64,000 nucleotides of DNA from Fen-455 sp050012675 (GCA_050012675.1 JBEKGS010000006.1:124001-188000), one strand, 5' to 3'; shown: positions 8,916 to 17,539, counted from the first letter of the stretch. A program made the numbers and translations. Notes: generated by a model from the sequence alone, not told the origin.

Positions 8916-9634
8916 CGCCTCTCCCGCTTCTGTTCGTCGCTGTTGTGGAGCTTTGCCAGCACCGACAACTCTCCCAGTGCCTCGACAACGTGTCGTTGGA
9001 AAACCTCTATGTGCGCTCGCAGGCGCTCGGCCGCCGACTCTGCTCGTCCGGCGAGCGCGTCCCTGGCCATCTTGCGGTGCTCCGCCGCCTCGCCGGCCCA
9101 GCTGCCGACCCGGTTCCACACCGTGACGCTGATCAGGGAATTGACGTCGGTCAGGTCGTCGAGCACCTTGACGAGGGCGGGGTTCCCGCAACCTGAGTAG
9201 AGCTGGCGGTGAAAGGCCCTGTTTGCGAGGCTGCGCGCGTACAGGTCCTCACTGTCCTCAGCCGCGACCATCCGCGCGACGGCATCTTTGAGGCCGGCGG
9301 TGTCGAGCCCGCCGAGGACCGTCCGCCGCACCGCCTCGGGCTCGAGGAGCAACCGAAGGTCACACACGGCCAAGGCCATCGGGGCGTCCACGGTTCTCAC
9401 CGAGGTGCCGCGGTGGCTGCTCGAGGTCACGAGCCCGGTACCGCTCAGCGCCTTCAGCGCATCGCGGACAGGCGTTTTCGATGTGCCTAGCTCATCGGCG
9501 ATGGCTTGTTCGATGAGAGGGCTTCCCGAGCCGTAGCGGCCTTGAAGAATAGCCTTTTTGATCTCGTTGGCGATCAGGTCACCACGCGATCCGAAACGGG
9601 GCCACGGACCGGCCTGGGTTCCGTCCTGTGCCAT
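8912..9634 (-). CDS. GntR-family transcriptional regulator with FCD domain
   Basis: A 240-residue one-component regulator. The N-terminal winged helix covers about residues 18-80 (IEQAIADELGTSKTPVRDAL is the recognition-helix region). The C-terminal FCD domain has the usual histidines in FHRQLYSG, EHRKMARDAL and RAHIEVFQ that bind a metal and a carboxylate ligand. ATG at 9634 is used; an in-frame extension to 9766 would run through the promoter. It leads the sugar-acid operon and is coupled to it by an ATGA overlap, so it most likely represses this operon and responds to a uronate, aldonate or keto-deoxy acid. A matching inverted repeat lies directly upstream. Confidence 0.9.
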   Translation of the reverse strand: MAQDGTQAGPWPRFGSRGDLIANEIKKAILQGRYGSGSPLIEQAIADELGTSKTPVRDALKALSGTGLVTSSSHRGTSVRTVDAPMALAVCDLRLLLEPEAVRRTVLGGLDTAGLKDAVARMVAAEDSEDLYARSLANRAFHRQLYSGCGNPALVKVLDDLTDVNSLISVTVWNRVGSWAGEAAEHRKMARDALAGRAESAAERLRAHIEVFQRHVVEALGELSVLAKLHNSDEQKRERR

Positions 9635-9640
9635 CGCCTC

Positions 9641-9667
9641 GTACACAGCACAGAATATACTCTGTAC
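9641..9667. promoter_or_regulatory. Candidate GntR operator between divergent genes
   Basis: GTACACAG (9641-9648) and CTCTGTAC (9660-9667) form an imperfect inverted repeat with 7 of 8 arm positions matching and 27 bp overall length. It sits in the 62-bp gap between the regulator start (9634, minus) and the start of the gene at 9697 (plus). It could therefore control both directions. FCD-type GntR proteins usually bind short palindromes in their own promoters, so autoregulation is the simplest reading. No binding data are implied. Confidence 0.5.
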
Positions 9668-9696
9668 TTTCGTCGGGCTCCAGAGGAGATGAAGCG

Positions 9697-10932
9697 ATGG
9701 GAAGCGGAACTGGCCCGCAGCGCCCCCGGTCCACATCGAGCCTCTCTGAGCTGCAGGTGTGCACATACCTGTACCCGTGGGACCTCATCGGTGATCCCCT
9801 CGCAGTGTCGCGCCTTGTCGAGGGCGGATTTGAGCACGTATGCGTTGCCGCGGCCTACCACAGTGTGCGAGCCGCGACGCCGCAGCATCCGCAGCACCGT
9901 TTCGTTGTCGCCGAGAGCGCGGCGCTGTATCGCCCGGTGCGACCTGACGTGTGGTCGGGGTGCCCCCTGAAACCGCTCGGCGCGCCCTGGACCGGGTCGG
10001 AGGATTCGTTTGGGCAAGCGGTCGAGGCTCTTCGAGGAAACGGCCTTGGGGTGAGCGCCTGGGTTGTGCTTACCCACAACAGCGCCCTCGGGCGTGCCCA
10101 CCGGAACCTTGCCGTTCGGAATTGCTTCGGAGACAGCTATGAGTGGGCCCTCTGTCCGGCGAACGCGGAAGTGCGGGAATACGCCGCGCTGCTCGCGGCC
10201 GAGTCAGTTCGGGACCTTGACTTGGAGGGTGTTTCGCTCGAGGCCTGCGGGCAGCTGGGCGCCGAGCACGGCGGTCACCATGACAAGACGCCCGGGGCGT
10301 ACACGCCGCTGGCGACGCTGATCCTTTCGATCTGCTGTTGCAGCGCATGCCAACGAGACTGGCAAGCTCACGGTGCAGATGCCGGCGATGCCTTGTCGAC
10401 ACTGCGGGGAGCCTTCGAAACGGCCCAGCATCTCGCGAACCGAGGCGACGCGACGCCACAGGAGCTACTAGGCACAGCCATGGCCGATCTGTTCCTGACC
10501 GGCAGACAACTTCGTACAGAGGAGCTCCTGGAAGGGGTGCTCGCTACTGTGGGAAACGTTGAACCGTCCCTCAGGGTCACCTTGCACGCGCAGGCGGACC
10601 CTTGGGCGACAGGTGCCTCGCCGGGGCTCACGCCCGGATCGGCTCGGTGCGGGAGCGCTGTGCTGGTTCCTGTCGAGGCGACGTCGCCGCACCCCGCCGA
10701 CGCTCTCGCAGCGGCCCGCCGCCTAGTACCGCCGGGAGTCAGCGTGGCCGCCTATGTCAATCTCCTGGCGCCGCTCGAGCCGGGCGATTTCGACGAGCAC
10801 GCAGGGCGACTCCTGAACGCGGGTGCCGACGAGCTGCATCTGTACCACTTCGGTCTCGCGAACGTGAGCCAGCTGGGACTCTTCTCCCGCCTGGCAGGGC
10901 GTCGAGGCGATGGACGCGCTGATGAGGGCTAG
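9697..10932 (+). CDS. Uncharacterised protein, possibly TIM-barrel glycoside-hydrolase-like
   Basis: A 411-residue protein with no signal peptide or membrane segment. I do not recognise a named domain. The early part (YLYPWDLIGDP, a GGFEHVCVAAAYHSVRAATP segment, then ALYRPVRPDVW) and repeated hydrophobic-strand/helix alternation suggest a TIM-barrel-like fold as in sugar-processing enzymes. A short cysteine cluster, ICCCSAC, lies in the middle. ATG at 9697 has GAGGAG upstream. It is divergent from the GntR-led sugar-acid operon and shares its promoter region, so a role in supplying or handling the same sugar is plausible. Its stop overlaps the convergent aldo/keto reductase stop by 3 bp. Confidence 0.8.
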   Translation: MGSGTGPQRPRSTSSLSELQVCTYLYPWDLIGDPLAVSRLVEGGFEHVCVAAAYHSVRAATPQHPQHRFVVAESAALYRPVRPDVWSGCPLKPLGAPWTGSEDSFGQAVEALRGNGLGVSAWVVLTHNSALGRAHRNLAVRNCFGDSYEWALCPANAEVREYAALLAAESVRDLDLEGVSLEACGQLGAEHGGHHDKTPGAYTPLATLILSICCCSACQRDWQAHGADAGDALSTLRGAFETAQHLANRGDATPQELLGTAMADLFLTGRQLRTEELLEGVLATVGNVEPSLRVTLHAQADPWATGASPGLTPGSARCGSAVLVPVEATSPHPADALAAARRLVPPGVSVAAYVNLLAPLEPGDFDEHAGRLLNAGADELHLYHFGLANVSQLGLFSRLAGRRGDGRADEG

Positions 10933-11855
10933 TCGGCCGCCTCGTCCAGGCGGCGCCTGGCCTCGTCATAGAACTCAGCGGGTAGGGGCCCTTTTCCGGC
11001 GATTGCCACGTTGGAGCGGAGGTGGCCGACGTTGGAGGTACCGACGATCGTGCTCGAGAGCGCCGGGTGGCTGAGAGTGAAGCGCAGGACGAACTCGAAG
11101 CTGCTCATTCCTCCGAGTAGTTCAGCGATGCCGGAGCTGTCCCATCGTCGCTTGCCTTCACCTTCGCGAAGCCCGAGCGGCGCCTGGCTCCAGTCCTTGT
11201 CCTCCGACAGGGCACCCCTGGCGGCGCCGCCCCGGATGAGCGTGCCTGCCCCGGCCGCCGCGGCCGCGGCTATCAGCTCCTCGTGTTCACGCTGGATGGC
11301 CGAGTAGGGGATCTGGAATACGTCGAATACACCCATGGCGATGTGGTCGGGCAGGTGCGGGAGCGTTCCCGACATGCCCAGGAAACGGATCTTGCCCTCG
11401 TCACGGAGCCCTTCGAGCGTCTCGATCGTGCCGTCGGTCTCCATCTGAGAGCGGCTCGGCGACATGTGGACCTGCAGGAGATCGAGGCGGTCGGTCTTGA
11501 GCCTGTGCAGGCTCTGTTCGAGGCCCGCCCGGATGTTGGCCGCGCTGTAATCATGCTGAAAAGGCGGCCTCGCGTCGGCGGGCGGATCGTCGCGCGGGCA
11601 TCCGCATTTCGACGCGAGGAAGTACTCGTCTCGGCGATGGGCGAGGTACCGGCCGATAAGTTCCTCGCTGTGTCCGTAGTCGACCGAGGTGTCGATCAGG
11701 TTGATTCCCACGTCGAGGACCGTGTTGAGGAGCTCTTGGGCTTCCTCGTCTGAGATCGCCGGTCCCCGCGGCTCGCCGCGCAGCTCCATCGCCCCGTACC
11801 CGAGCACGGTCACGTCGGCTTGGGTACGCCCGAGGGTGCGAGTTTCGATCGTCAT
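10929..11855 (-). CDS. Aldo/keto reductase
   Basis: A 308-residue aldo/keto reductase. NLIDTSVDYGHSEELIG supplies the catalytic Asp and Tyr, LASKCGC the Lys, and LLQVHMSPS the His. ATG at 11855 gives the normal family beginning (MTIETRTLGRTQADVTVLGYGAM); the frame continues to 11912 without family support. Members with this CGCP-containing segment after the lysine are common in actinobacterial sugar clusters, but the substrate is not evident. The stop TAG is shared on both strands with the gene ending at 10932. Confidence 0.87.
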   Translation of the reverse strand: MTIETRTLGRTQADVTVLGYGAMELRGEPRGPAISDEEAQELLNTVLDVGINLIDTSVDYGHSEELIGRYLAHRRDEYFLASKCGCPRDDPPADARPPFQHDYSAANIRAGLEQSLHRLKTDRLDLLQVHMSPSRSQMETDGTIETLEGLRDEGKIRFLGMSGTLPHLPDHIAMGVFDVFQIPYSAIQREHEELIAAAAAAGAGTLIRGGAARGALSEDKDWSQAPLGLREGEGKRRWDSSGIAELLGGMSSFEFVLRFTLSHPALSSTIVGTSNVGHLRSNVAIAGKGPLPAEFYDEARRRLDEAAD

Positions 11856-12034
11856 GACCGAGACGTTAGTGAGCTTCGGAGGCGACGTCGGGTCCGGCGA
11901 GGTCACGAGCAAGCTTGCGGCCCACGCCTTCCGGCGGTGTCAGGTTCGTCGAGTCCCGTGCCCGAGCCGCTCGGCCCGGTCCTCGACCACGCCAAGCACC
12001 TGATGGGGATCTCTACGAGAAACGCATGCGACGG

Positions 12035-12508
12035 TCAGACAAAGGCCGCGAAGTCCGAGAGGGCGGTCCCCGCGAGGCGGTAGCGCGTCCACTCGTCGGT
12101 CGCGACGGCTCCTATGGACCGGTAGAAGGCGATAGCCGGCTCGTTCCAGTCGAGGACGGACCACTCCAGTCGAGGACAGCCCCCGTCGAGCGCGAGACGC
12201 GCCAACGATGCGAGCAAGGCTTTTCCCATACCGAGTCCGCGGTAAGCGGGCCGGACGTAGAGGTCCTCCAGATAGATGCCGGGCCTCCCCGTCCAGGTGG
12301 AGAAACTCCTGTAGTACAAGGCCATGCCGATGACGCGGTCGTCGAGCGTCGCGACACGCGCGAACGCGCTCGGTTCCGCGCCGAACAGCGCGTGCTCGAG
12401 CATCACGTCGTCGATCTCGACCTCGTTGCGTGCCCGCTCGTAATCCGCGAGCTCACAGATCATCTCAACAAGGACGGGGATGTCGTCGCGAGTCGCTTCA
12501 CGTATCAC
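12035..12508 (-). CDS. GNAT acetyltransferase, spermidine/diamine N-acetyltransferase-like
   Basis: About 157 residues with a single GNAT fold. IREATRDDIPVLVEMICELADYE is the first strand-helix, GIYLEDLYVRPAYRGLGMGKALL holds the acetyl-CoA-binding Q/RxxGxG/A region (RGLGMG), and LDWNEPAIAFYRSIGA is the C-terminal signature seen in SSAT-type enzymes. GTG at 12508 is the likely start since it precedes IREATRDD directly; in-frame upstream starts exist up to 12556. It could acetylate polyamines or a related amine. A 13-bp direct repeat inside the gene encodes parts of LEWS and LDWN. Confidence 0.85.
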   Translation of the reverse strand: MIREATRDDIPVLVEMICELADYERARNEVEIDDVMLEHALFGAEPSAFARVATLDDRVIGMALYYRSFSTWTGRPGIYLEDLYVRPAYRGLGMGKALLASLARLALDGGCPRLEWSVLDWNEPAIAFYRSIGAVATDEWTRYRLAGTALSDFAAFV

Positions 12509-12660
12509 CTGCCCGACGGTACCGGAGACCAATGGGAGAGTCACCTTCGGCCGCACCGTTCAGACGTCCTCTTCAACGGCAGATCACCTGCCCACCGGTG
12601 ATGAGCTGGATCACTCCACGGCTTTTGGGGTGGCTCCCCAAGAGGCCCACGTGCAGCGGC

Positions 12661-15192
12661 TCACTCCGCTCGCAGCACGAGAGCTGTAGCAGTTCGCGCG
12701 GCGCTGCGGCCAGGCAGTGCCGCCACGACGTTGGCAAAGACGAGGGCACCGAGCCCGACAAGCAGCACTGACACGGCGGGCACCGTCGGATCAGGCACGG
12801 CATTGAGACTGTTGGCGAACAGTGTCCAGAGCTGACGTCCGATGACGACACCGATCGGGATCCCCACTACCGCACCGATGACCGCCGTGACGGTCGCCTG
12901 CCACGCGACTGCGGCGGAAAGCTGTCGGCGGGTGAAGCCGAGAGCCTTCAAGAGCGCCAAGTCCCGCCGGCGTCGGCGCACCGAGGCGGCAAGTGTCAGC
13001 CCGAGAGCGACCAGGGCGCCTGCGGCGAGACCGACAGCGAGGATGACCGGAGTCGAGCCGATACTGCGGTAGTTCACGATCTGTGCCGGATGCTGCACAC
13101 CGAGGACGGCGACGTCGTCGCCCTGTGCGTGGGGGTCAGCGGCGAACACCTTGTCCGCCTCGTTGGCGATGCCTTGCATGGCGGCTCGCCCGGCGGCATG
13201 GCTGACACCGTGGCGGATCCGCACGAAGACCAACTCGGGGCCGTTGAGGTTCGGGTCCCGGCTCCCAACGGCTTGTTGGAACGCCGGTGGGAGGATCCTT
13301 TCCGACAGGAGAGCGCCGGTGCCCATGGAGGTGTGGTCCGCGACCAGGCTCTCATAGCCCACGGCCGGGAACGTCGCTGTGCCGACGATCACCAAACGTG
13401 TGGGCGGCACGTACAGCGGCGCCGCTGCGGCGTTCCCGTAGCTCACGAACACCGCCTGGCCGACGTGCTTGTGGAGCACGGCGAGGGTGGCCGCGCCCAT
13501 GACGATCTGGTCGTTGGCCTCGAGATCGTGCCCCGACAGGATCGGCGGGGAGACGACCTCGCCGAGTGAGCGTGCGAAGAGGACCGGCACGGACTGGCCG
13601 TCGATCTCGACGTTGTTGTAGTCGAAACCGCTCCATGAGGCGACGTCGGTGTCGTGGCTGAGGAGTCTCAGCGTTTGAGGAGGCACGTCGTTAGTCGGGT
13701 CGAGGGCGTAGCTCCAGTTCCACCCGTACAGCGCCGGATGGGAGACAAGAGTCTTGAGGCTGCTGGCAAATGAGAGTGCCGCCACGACGATGACGACCGC
13801 GAGCACGGTGCCGGCCAACGCCGAGCGCACCGGCACCGCCGTGCGCCCCTGTCCTGTCTCGAGAGCGAAACGTATCCCGACCACGCCAGCCACCGGCATC
13901 CCCGCAGTCTCGGCGCCACGGGCGATGCTCGAACTCCGAGACGCGCCCAGTCGGTCCCTCCTCGCCCGACGCCCGGAGAACGACAGCGCGACCGTTGCAG
14001 TGCCGAGCACGCCAATGAGCACGGCCAAACCGATACCGAGCACCGTCCAGTCGAAGGCCACACCTCGACCGGGGTAAAAGGGACGCACCGGTCCCAAGGG
14101 AGCCAGTGGAGACAGTCCCACAGCCACGCCGAGGGCCACGAGCGAGCCCATGACCACGCCACCGACGATGCCGATCAGCCCGTCACTGGCTGTGGCGGAG
14201 GGACTGGCTCCGAGGGCGCGCATCACGCGGCGGTCGTAGTCCGTCCAACGCAGCTGACGAGAGATGGCCTGAATCCCGAGCACCAAGCAGACCAATGCGG
14301 CGATCGCCCCGAACCCCGCCAGAGCGACCGACTCCGGTTTGATAGCGAGCTCCACCTCGCTCACGATCCGTGAGGTGAGGTGGAACTCGGCGGTCGCGTC
14401 CCGCGGGAGCAGGCGGACGATCGCCTGCTCGACGGAGGCGACGTTGCCGTGGTCTAGCTGCAGGTCATAGGCCTCCGGCTCTGCCACCTGCGGCGACACG
14501 GCCACGATCTTTCGCACGAGCGCCGGGGTCACGAGCACAAAGCCGTAGGCACGGTCCACGTCGTCTTGGACCACGGCGTTGTTGAAGACGACGATGCCCA
14601 CCAACCTGAGCTGGAACCGCAGACGCGGCGCGACGCTCGCGGTGCCAAAGCCCGCCATTTCCGACTGCGCGTCGGTGTAGAAGCCAATGGGCACGACCTG
14701 GCCCAGGTGCACACCGAGCAGGCTTGCCGCGCTGGCGGTCATGACGATCTGGTCAACCTCGTCCGGGTCCGCCATCCGACCCTGCACTACAGCCGGCCGG
14801 TCCTGATCGACGAACACGCCGTCGGGACTGGCCAAGACCAAGACTTGAGCCAACGCGCTGAGACGAGGGGCACCATTCTTGGCGAGGGGCACGAGTTGGG
14901 GCACGAAAACGGTCCTGACCCGTTTCACGTCTGCCAGGTGAGCGAGTCTCGCCGTCAAGGGTGCAACCGCTTGACCGCTGCTCGGCGCGAACACCGACAC
15001 GGTCAGATCGGACGGATTGGTGCTCGCGAGGAAGGTGGGATACGAGGACTGGGTACGTCTCGCGCCGGCGATCGACGCCATGGCGATCCCGCCGAGCAAC
15101 CCGACCAGCAGCACCACGCTCATGTAGCCGGCCCAGCGGCGACCGAGTGTTGCCCGGAACCGGTACCAAGCGACGTGAAGAACCGGGTTCAT
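12661..15192 (-). CDS. FtsX-like ABC transporter permease, large
   Basis: An 843-residue membrane protein of the MacB/FtsX type. An N-terminal TM (about residues 23-43) is followed by a large extracytoplasmic domain, then groups of TMs near residues 290-400 and 455-475, a second extracytoplasmic domain, and a final three-TM FtsX domain near 710-830 with the typical RRRRDLALLKALGFTRRQL cytoplasmic loop. Such permeases work with a cytoplasmic ATPase in lipid or lipoprotein handling, efflux or signalling. No cognate ATPase gene lies next to it; the neighbours are a GNAT enzyme and a Nudix hydrolase. It is either an orphan or pairs with an ATPase encoded elsewhere. Confidence 0.88.
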   Translation of the reverse strand: MNPVLHVAWYRFRATLGRRWAGYMSVVLLVGLLGGIAMASIAGARRTQSSYPTFLASTNPSDLTVSVFAPSSGQAVAPLTARLAHLADVKRVRTVFVPQLVPLAKNGAPRLSALAQVLVLASPDGVFVDQDRPAVVQGRMADPDEVDQIVMTASAASLLGVHLGQVVPIGFYTDAQSEMAGFGTASVAPRLRFQLRLVGIVVFNNAVVQDDVDRAYGFVLVTPALVRKIVAVSPQVAEPEAYDLQLDHGNVASVEQAIVRLLPRDATAEFHLTSRIVSEVELAIKPESVALAGFGAIAALVCLVLGIQAISRQLRWTDYDRRVMRALGASPSATASDGLIGIVGGVVMGSLVALGVAVGLSPLAPLGPVRPFYPGRGVAFDWTVLGIGLAVLIGVLGTATVALSFSGRRARRDRLGASRSSSIARGAETAGMPVAGVVGIRFALETGQGRTAVPVRSALAGTVLAVVIVVAALSFASSLKTLVSHPALYGWNWSYALDPTNDVPPQTLRLLSHDTDVASWSGFDYNNVEIDGQSVPVLFARSLGEVVSPPILSGHDLEANDQIVMGAATLAVLHKHVGQAVFVSYGNAAAAPLYVPPTRLVIVGTATFPAVGYESLVADHTSMGTGALLSERILPPAFQQAVGSRDPNLNGPELVFVRIRHGVSHAAGRAAMQGIANEADKVFAADPHAQGDDVAVLGVQHPAQIVNYRSIGSTPVILAVGLAAGALVALGLTLAASVRRRRRDLALLKALGFTRRQLSAAVAWQATVTAVIGAVVGIPIGVVIGRQLWTLFANSLNAVPDPTVPAVSVLLVGLGALVFANVVAALPGRSAARTATALVLRAE

Positions 15193-15330
15193 CTGAGCTA
15201 GCGGTCGCGAAGACCCACGGGTCGTGGTGTGATCCCCAAAGCTTGGACGCGCGAGGGTCGGTGCTCAAGGTGGCTGCCCGCACTCGGCTGACTAGTAGTA
15301 CCACTACCTCGCAAAGCCATATCCGTTGCA

Positions 15331-15348
15331 CCAACCGGCGCAGGTTGG
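15331..15348. terminator. Hairpin downstream of the Nudix gene
   Basis: CCAACC (15331-15336) pairs with GGTTGG (15343-15348) across a 6-nt loop. A second small hairpin, CCCTC/GAGGG, lies at 15371-15384, directly after the Nudix stop on the minus strand. Neither is followed by a convincing T-run, so factor-independent termination is uncertain. The rest of the 195-bp gap presumably contains the FtsX-like gene's promoter. Confidence 0.3.
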
Positions 15349-15387
15349 CTATTAGTCCCTGGACACTGCTCCCTCGACCGAGGGGCG

Positions 15388-15813
15388 TCAGTCGTCCCGC
15401 CCTGCTGCTTGACGAAGTGTCTCGACGACGATGTCGAGAAGTTCAGGGTCGGCGAGCACAAGGCTGGCGGCATGCTCCTCGTCGAACCACCCGAGCTCGT
15501 CGTGCTCTTGAGGTGCACGGTTCTCGGGATCTCCCGACCAGCAGGCGACGGCGAAGACCCGGGCGTCATAGTCAGCCCCGGTCAGCCGAGCGACAAGACG
15601 AACGTTGTCAGGCATGACGACCACCCCAAGTTCCTCGCGCATCTCGCGTGCGAGGGCATCGAAATCCGACTCGCCCTCCTCGATGTGCCCTCCGGGGGCA
15701 TCCCAGCAGCCCGGGGCCCATACACGCGAGGCATTTCGATGGACCAGCAGGATCCGCCCAGATCTCACGAACAGGCCACAAACGACGTTGTTGAACCCCG
15801 TGGACTCGGTCAT
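15388..15813 (-). CDS. Nudix hydrolase
   Basis: A 141-residue Nudix-fold pyrophosphohydrolase. The complete Nudix box GX5EX7REUXEEXGU occupies residues 41-63 (GGHIEEGES to REMREELG). The protein resembles MutT/NUDT-like nucleotide sanitation enzymes, for example acting on oxidised dNTPs, but Nudix substrates cannot be inferred from the box alone. ATG at 15813 is in frame with the conserved first strand (NNVVCGLFVRSGRILLVHR). It stands alone on the minus strand, between a solute-binding protein gene and the FtsX-like gene. Confidence 0.9.
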   Translation of the reverse strand: MTESTGFNNVVCGLFVRSGRILLVHRNASRVWAPGCWDAPGGHIEEGESDFDALAREMREELGVVVMPDNVRLVARLTGADYDARVFAVACWSGDPENRAPQEHDELGWFDEEHAASLVLADPELLDIVVETLRQAAGRDD

Positions 15814-15858
15814 TTGAGCATTTTGGACGGAGATGACCGTCGCCGTGCGGCTGCTTGA

Positions 15859-17088
15859 TTACCGCGCTACGAGCTCGTCTATCTCTGCAGCCGCCTTGGT
15901 GAGACAGCTCTCCAGCGAGTCGATGTCGGCGTAGGCATCACGCAGGGCGCGGGTCCAGCGACGCGCTATGTCGATGTAGTTGACAGCGGGCGTGACCAGG
16001 ACATCCGCGACGTCATCGATGAGCTTGCTTGCGACAGCAGCGAAGTCTCCCCATCCCGAGGCCCGCTCCCGGAAACGCGCGTCTGCCCAGACGCTCTTTC
16101 GCGTGGGATTCATGTTGCCCTCGAAGGCAGAGCGGAGGAGAAAGGCCTTTCCGCTCGCCCACTCCATGAACTCCCAGGACGTCTTCTTGTCACTGGAGTT
16201 GGCGTTCATCACGAGCGACCATGTCCACAGGTTCGAGCTGCGCACGCCGCTCGGCCCTAACGGAGGGAGGGCGTAGCCGACCTTGCCGCTCACGGTGGAG
16301 ACATCGGGATTCTCGAAGTACGCCACGTAGTGGTCCGAGTCGACTATCAGGCCGTAGTTCCCGTTCGCGAAGTCGATGGCGAGCTCGTACCAGCGTTGGT
16401 TGGGCCAGTCGACCGGGCCCGCGTCGCGAAGGGCGGAGAGGATGTCGCTGGTCGCGCTCAGGGCCGGCGGTGAGGCGATCGCACAGGTGCCTGACTCGTC
16501 GAAGTCCCGGCCTCCGTAAGACCACAACTGGCTCGCGAAACCCGTATAGACGGTGTGCCAGACGTCGACGCCGCGCTGGCCGAAACCGCGGCATGGTGCA
16601 GCCCTGTCGGCAATCTGACGGGCGACGGCGAAATAGCCTTCCCACGTTGTCGGCACCTCTGCACCCGCGCGCTCGAGCGCCGCGGGCAGGTAGGCGAGGT
16701 TGTACGACTCACAGTTGACCGGTATTTCGAGGAGCGGTCCCTCGCCGAGCGGGTCTCCGAAGCGTCCGCTCCAGCGATTACAACCTATGAGGGTGGTAAG
16801 GAAGTCCTCGGGGTCGTAGCCGGATGTCGCGTGCTCGAGGAAAGCGTCGAGCGGCTCGACACGTCCGGCACCGAGGTGCTCCCACATGAGCACCGGTCCC
16901 GACATGTAGACATCAGCCGGGTCCTCGCCCTCGAGATAAGGCGCCAATTCGTTCGTGAAGTAGTCGTCGTTGTCGACCAATTGCACGTTGACCTGGTGCC
17001 CTGAAGCCTCCTCAAATTCACCGACGTGACGGGCGACACTCGCGCAGAACGCGTCCTGATCACATCCGAGGAACCTGATGCCAGCCAT
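15859..17088 (-). CDS. ABC-type sugar solute-binding protein without a signal peptide
   Basis: A 409-residue family 1 extracellular solute-binding-like protein. IRFLGCDQDAFCASVARHV begins the first lobe, DDYFTNELAPYLEGEDPADVYM and WEHLGAGRVEPLDAFL match the typical early motifs, and the C-terminal WEFMEWASGKAFL / MNPTRKSVW stretches are characteristic. ATG at 17088 has AAGGGGG upstream and starts right at the mature fold, with no hydrophobic export signal or lipobox. The frame stays open to 17301, but that extension contains no signal peptide either. No permease or ATPase gene is adjacent. Either the true start lies elsewhere or the protein is cytoplasmic. Confidence 0.8.
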   Translation of the reverse strand: MAGIRFLGCDQDAFCASVARHVGEFEEASGHQVNVQLVDNDDYFTNELAPYLEGEDPADVYMSGPVLMWEHLGAGRVEPLDAFLEHATSGYDPEDFLTTLIGCNRWSGRFGDPLGEGPLLEIPVNCESYNLAYLPAALERAGAEVPTTWEGYFAVARQIADRAAPCRGFGQRGVDVWHTVYTGFASQLWSYGGRDFDESGTCAIASPPALSATSDILSALRDAGPVDWPNQRWYELAIDFANGNYGLIVDSDHYVAYFENPDVSTVSGKVGYALPPLGPSGVRSSNLWTWSLVMNANSSDKKTSWEFMEWASGKAFLLRSAFEGNMNPTRKSVWADARFRERASGWGDFAAVASKLIDDVADVLVTPAVNYIDIARRWTRALRDAYADIDSLESCLTKAAAEIDELVAR

Positions 17089-17539
17089 TGACGCAGCCCC
17101 CTTGGTCTCGTCCACCTTTGAGCCCGGCGGAAGGACAGGTGCCGACCAGCCGACGTGACCGGGCGCAATCGGATCTTCGGCGAGTGTCGCACCGAGCCAG
17201 GCTTGCAGTGACGCTAGTCGTTCATGACACGACGAGCTCGCCCGTGCGCGCCACGCAAGCTGGACCCGTCTTAGGTCGTGGCGAGTCGAGCCGGCGGTCA
17301 CAAGTGAGCTTGCTTGGGCTCAGAAACCCCTCGTGATTGTCTGCAGCGCGACGGTCGGCTCAAGCGTTGTAGTGGTAGGGAGGTCTGATGGCGGTCGGAG
17401 GAACTGACAAGGGGAGTTCGAGCGGTCGCACTCAGTCTCACGGGACGCGCTGAGTCGCGAAGGGCACGTCTTGCGATGCCGCCAGTTGCCACCGTCGGTC
17501 CAGCGACGCGTGGACGAGGACGAACCAAGGAGGAACACC

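Noticed and set aside
8193..9200. 335-residue plus-strand frame across two genes
   Set aside because: Antisense to the DHDPS-family and GntR genes; no protein-like features.
12145..12177. 13-bp direct repeat TCCAGTCGAGGAC
   Set aside because: It is inside the GNAT coding sequence and encodes similar short residue stretches (LEWS, LDWN); no sign of an attachment site or mobile element.
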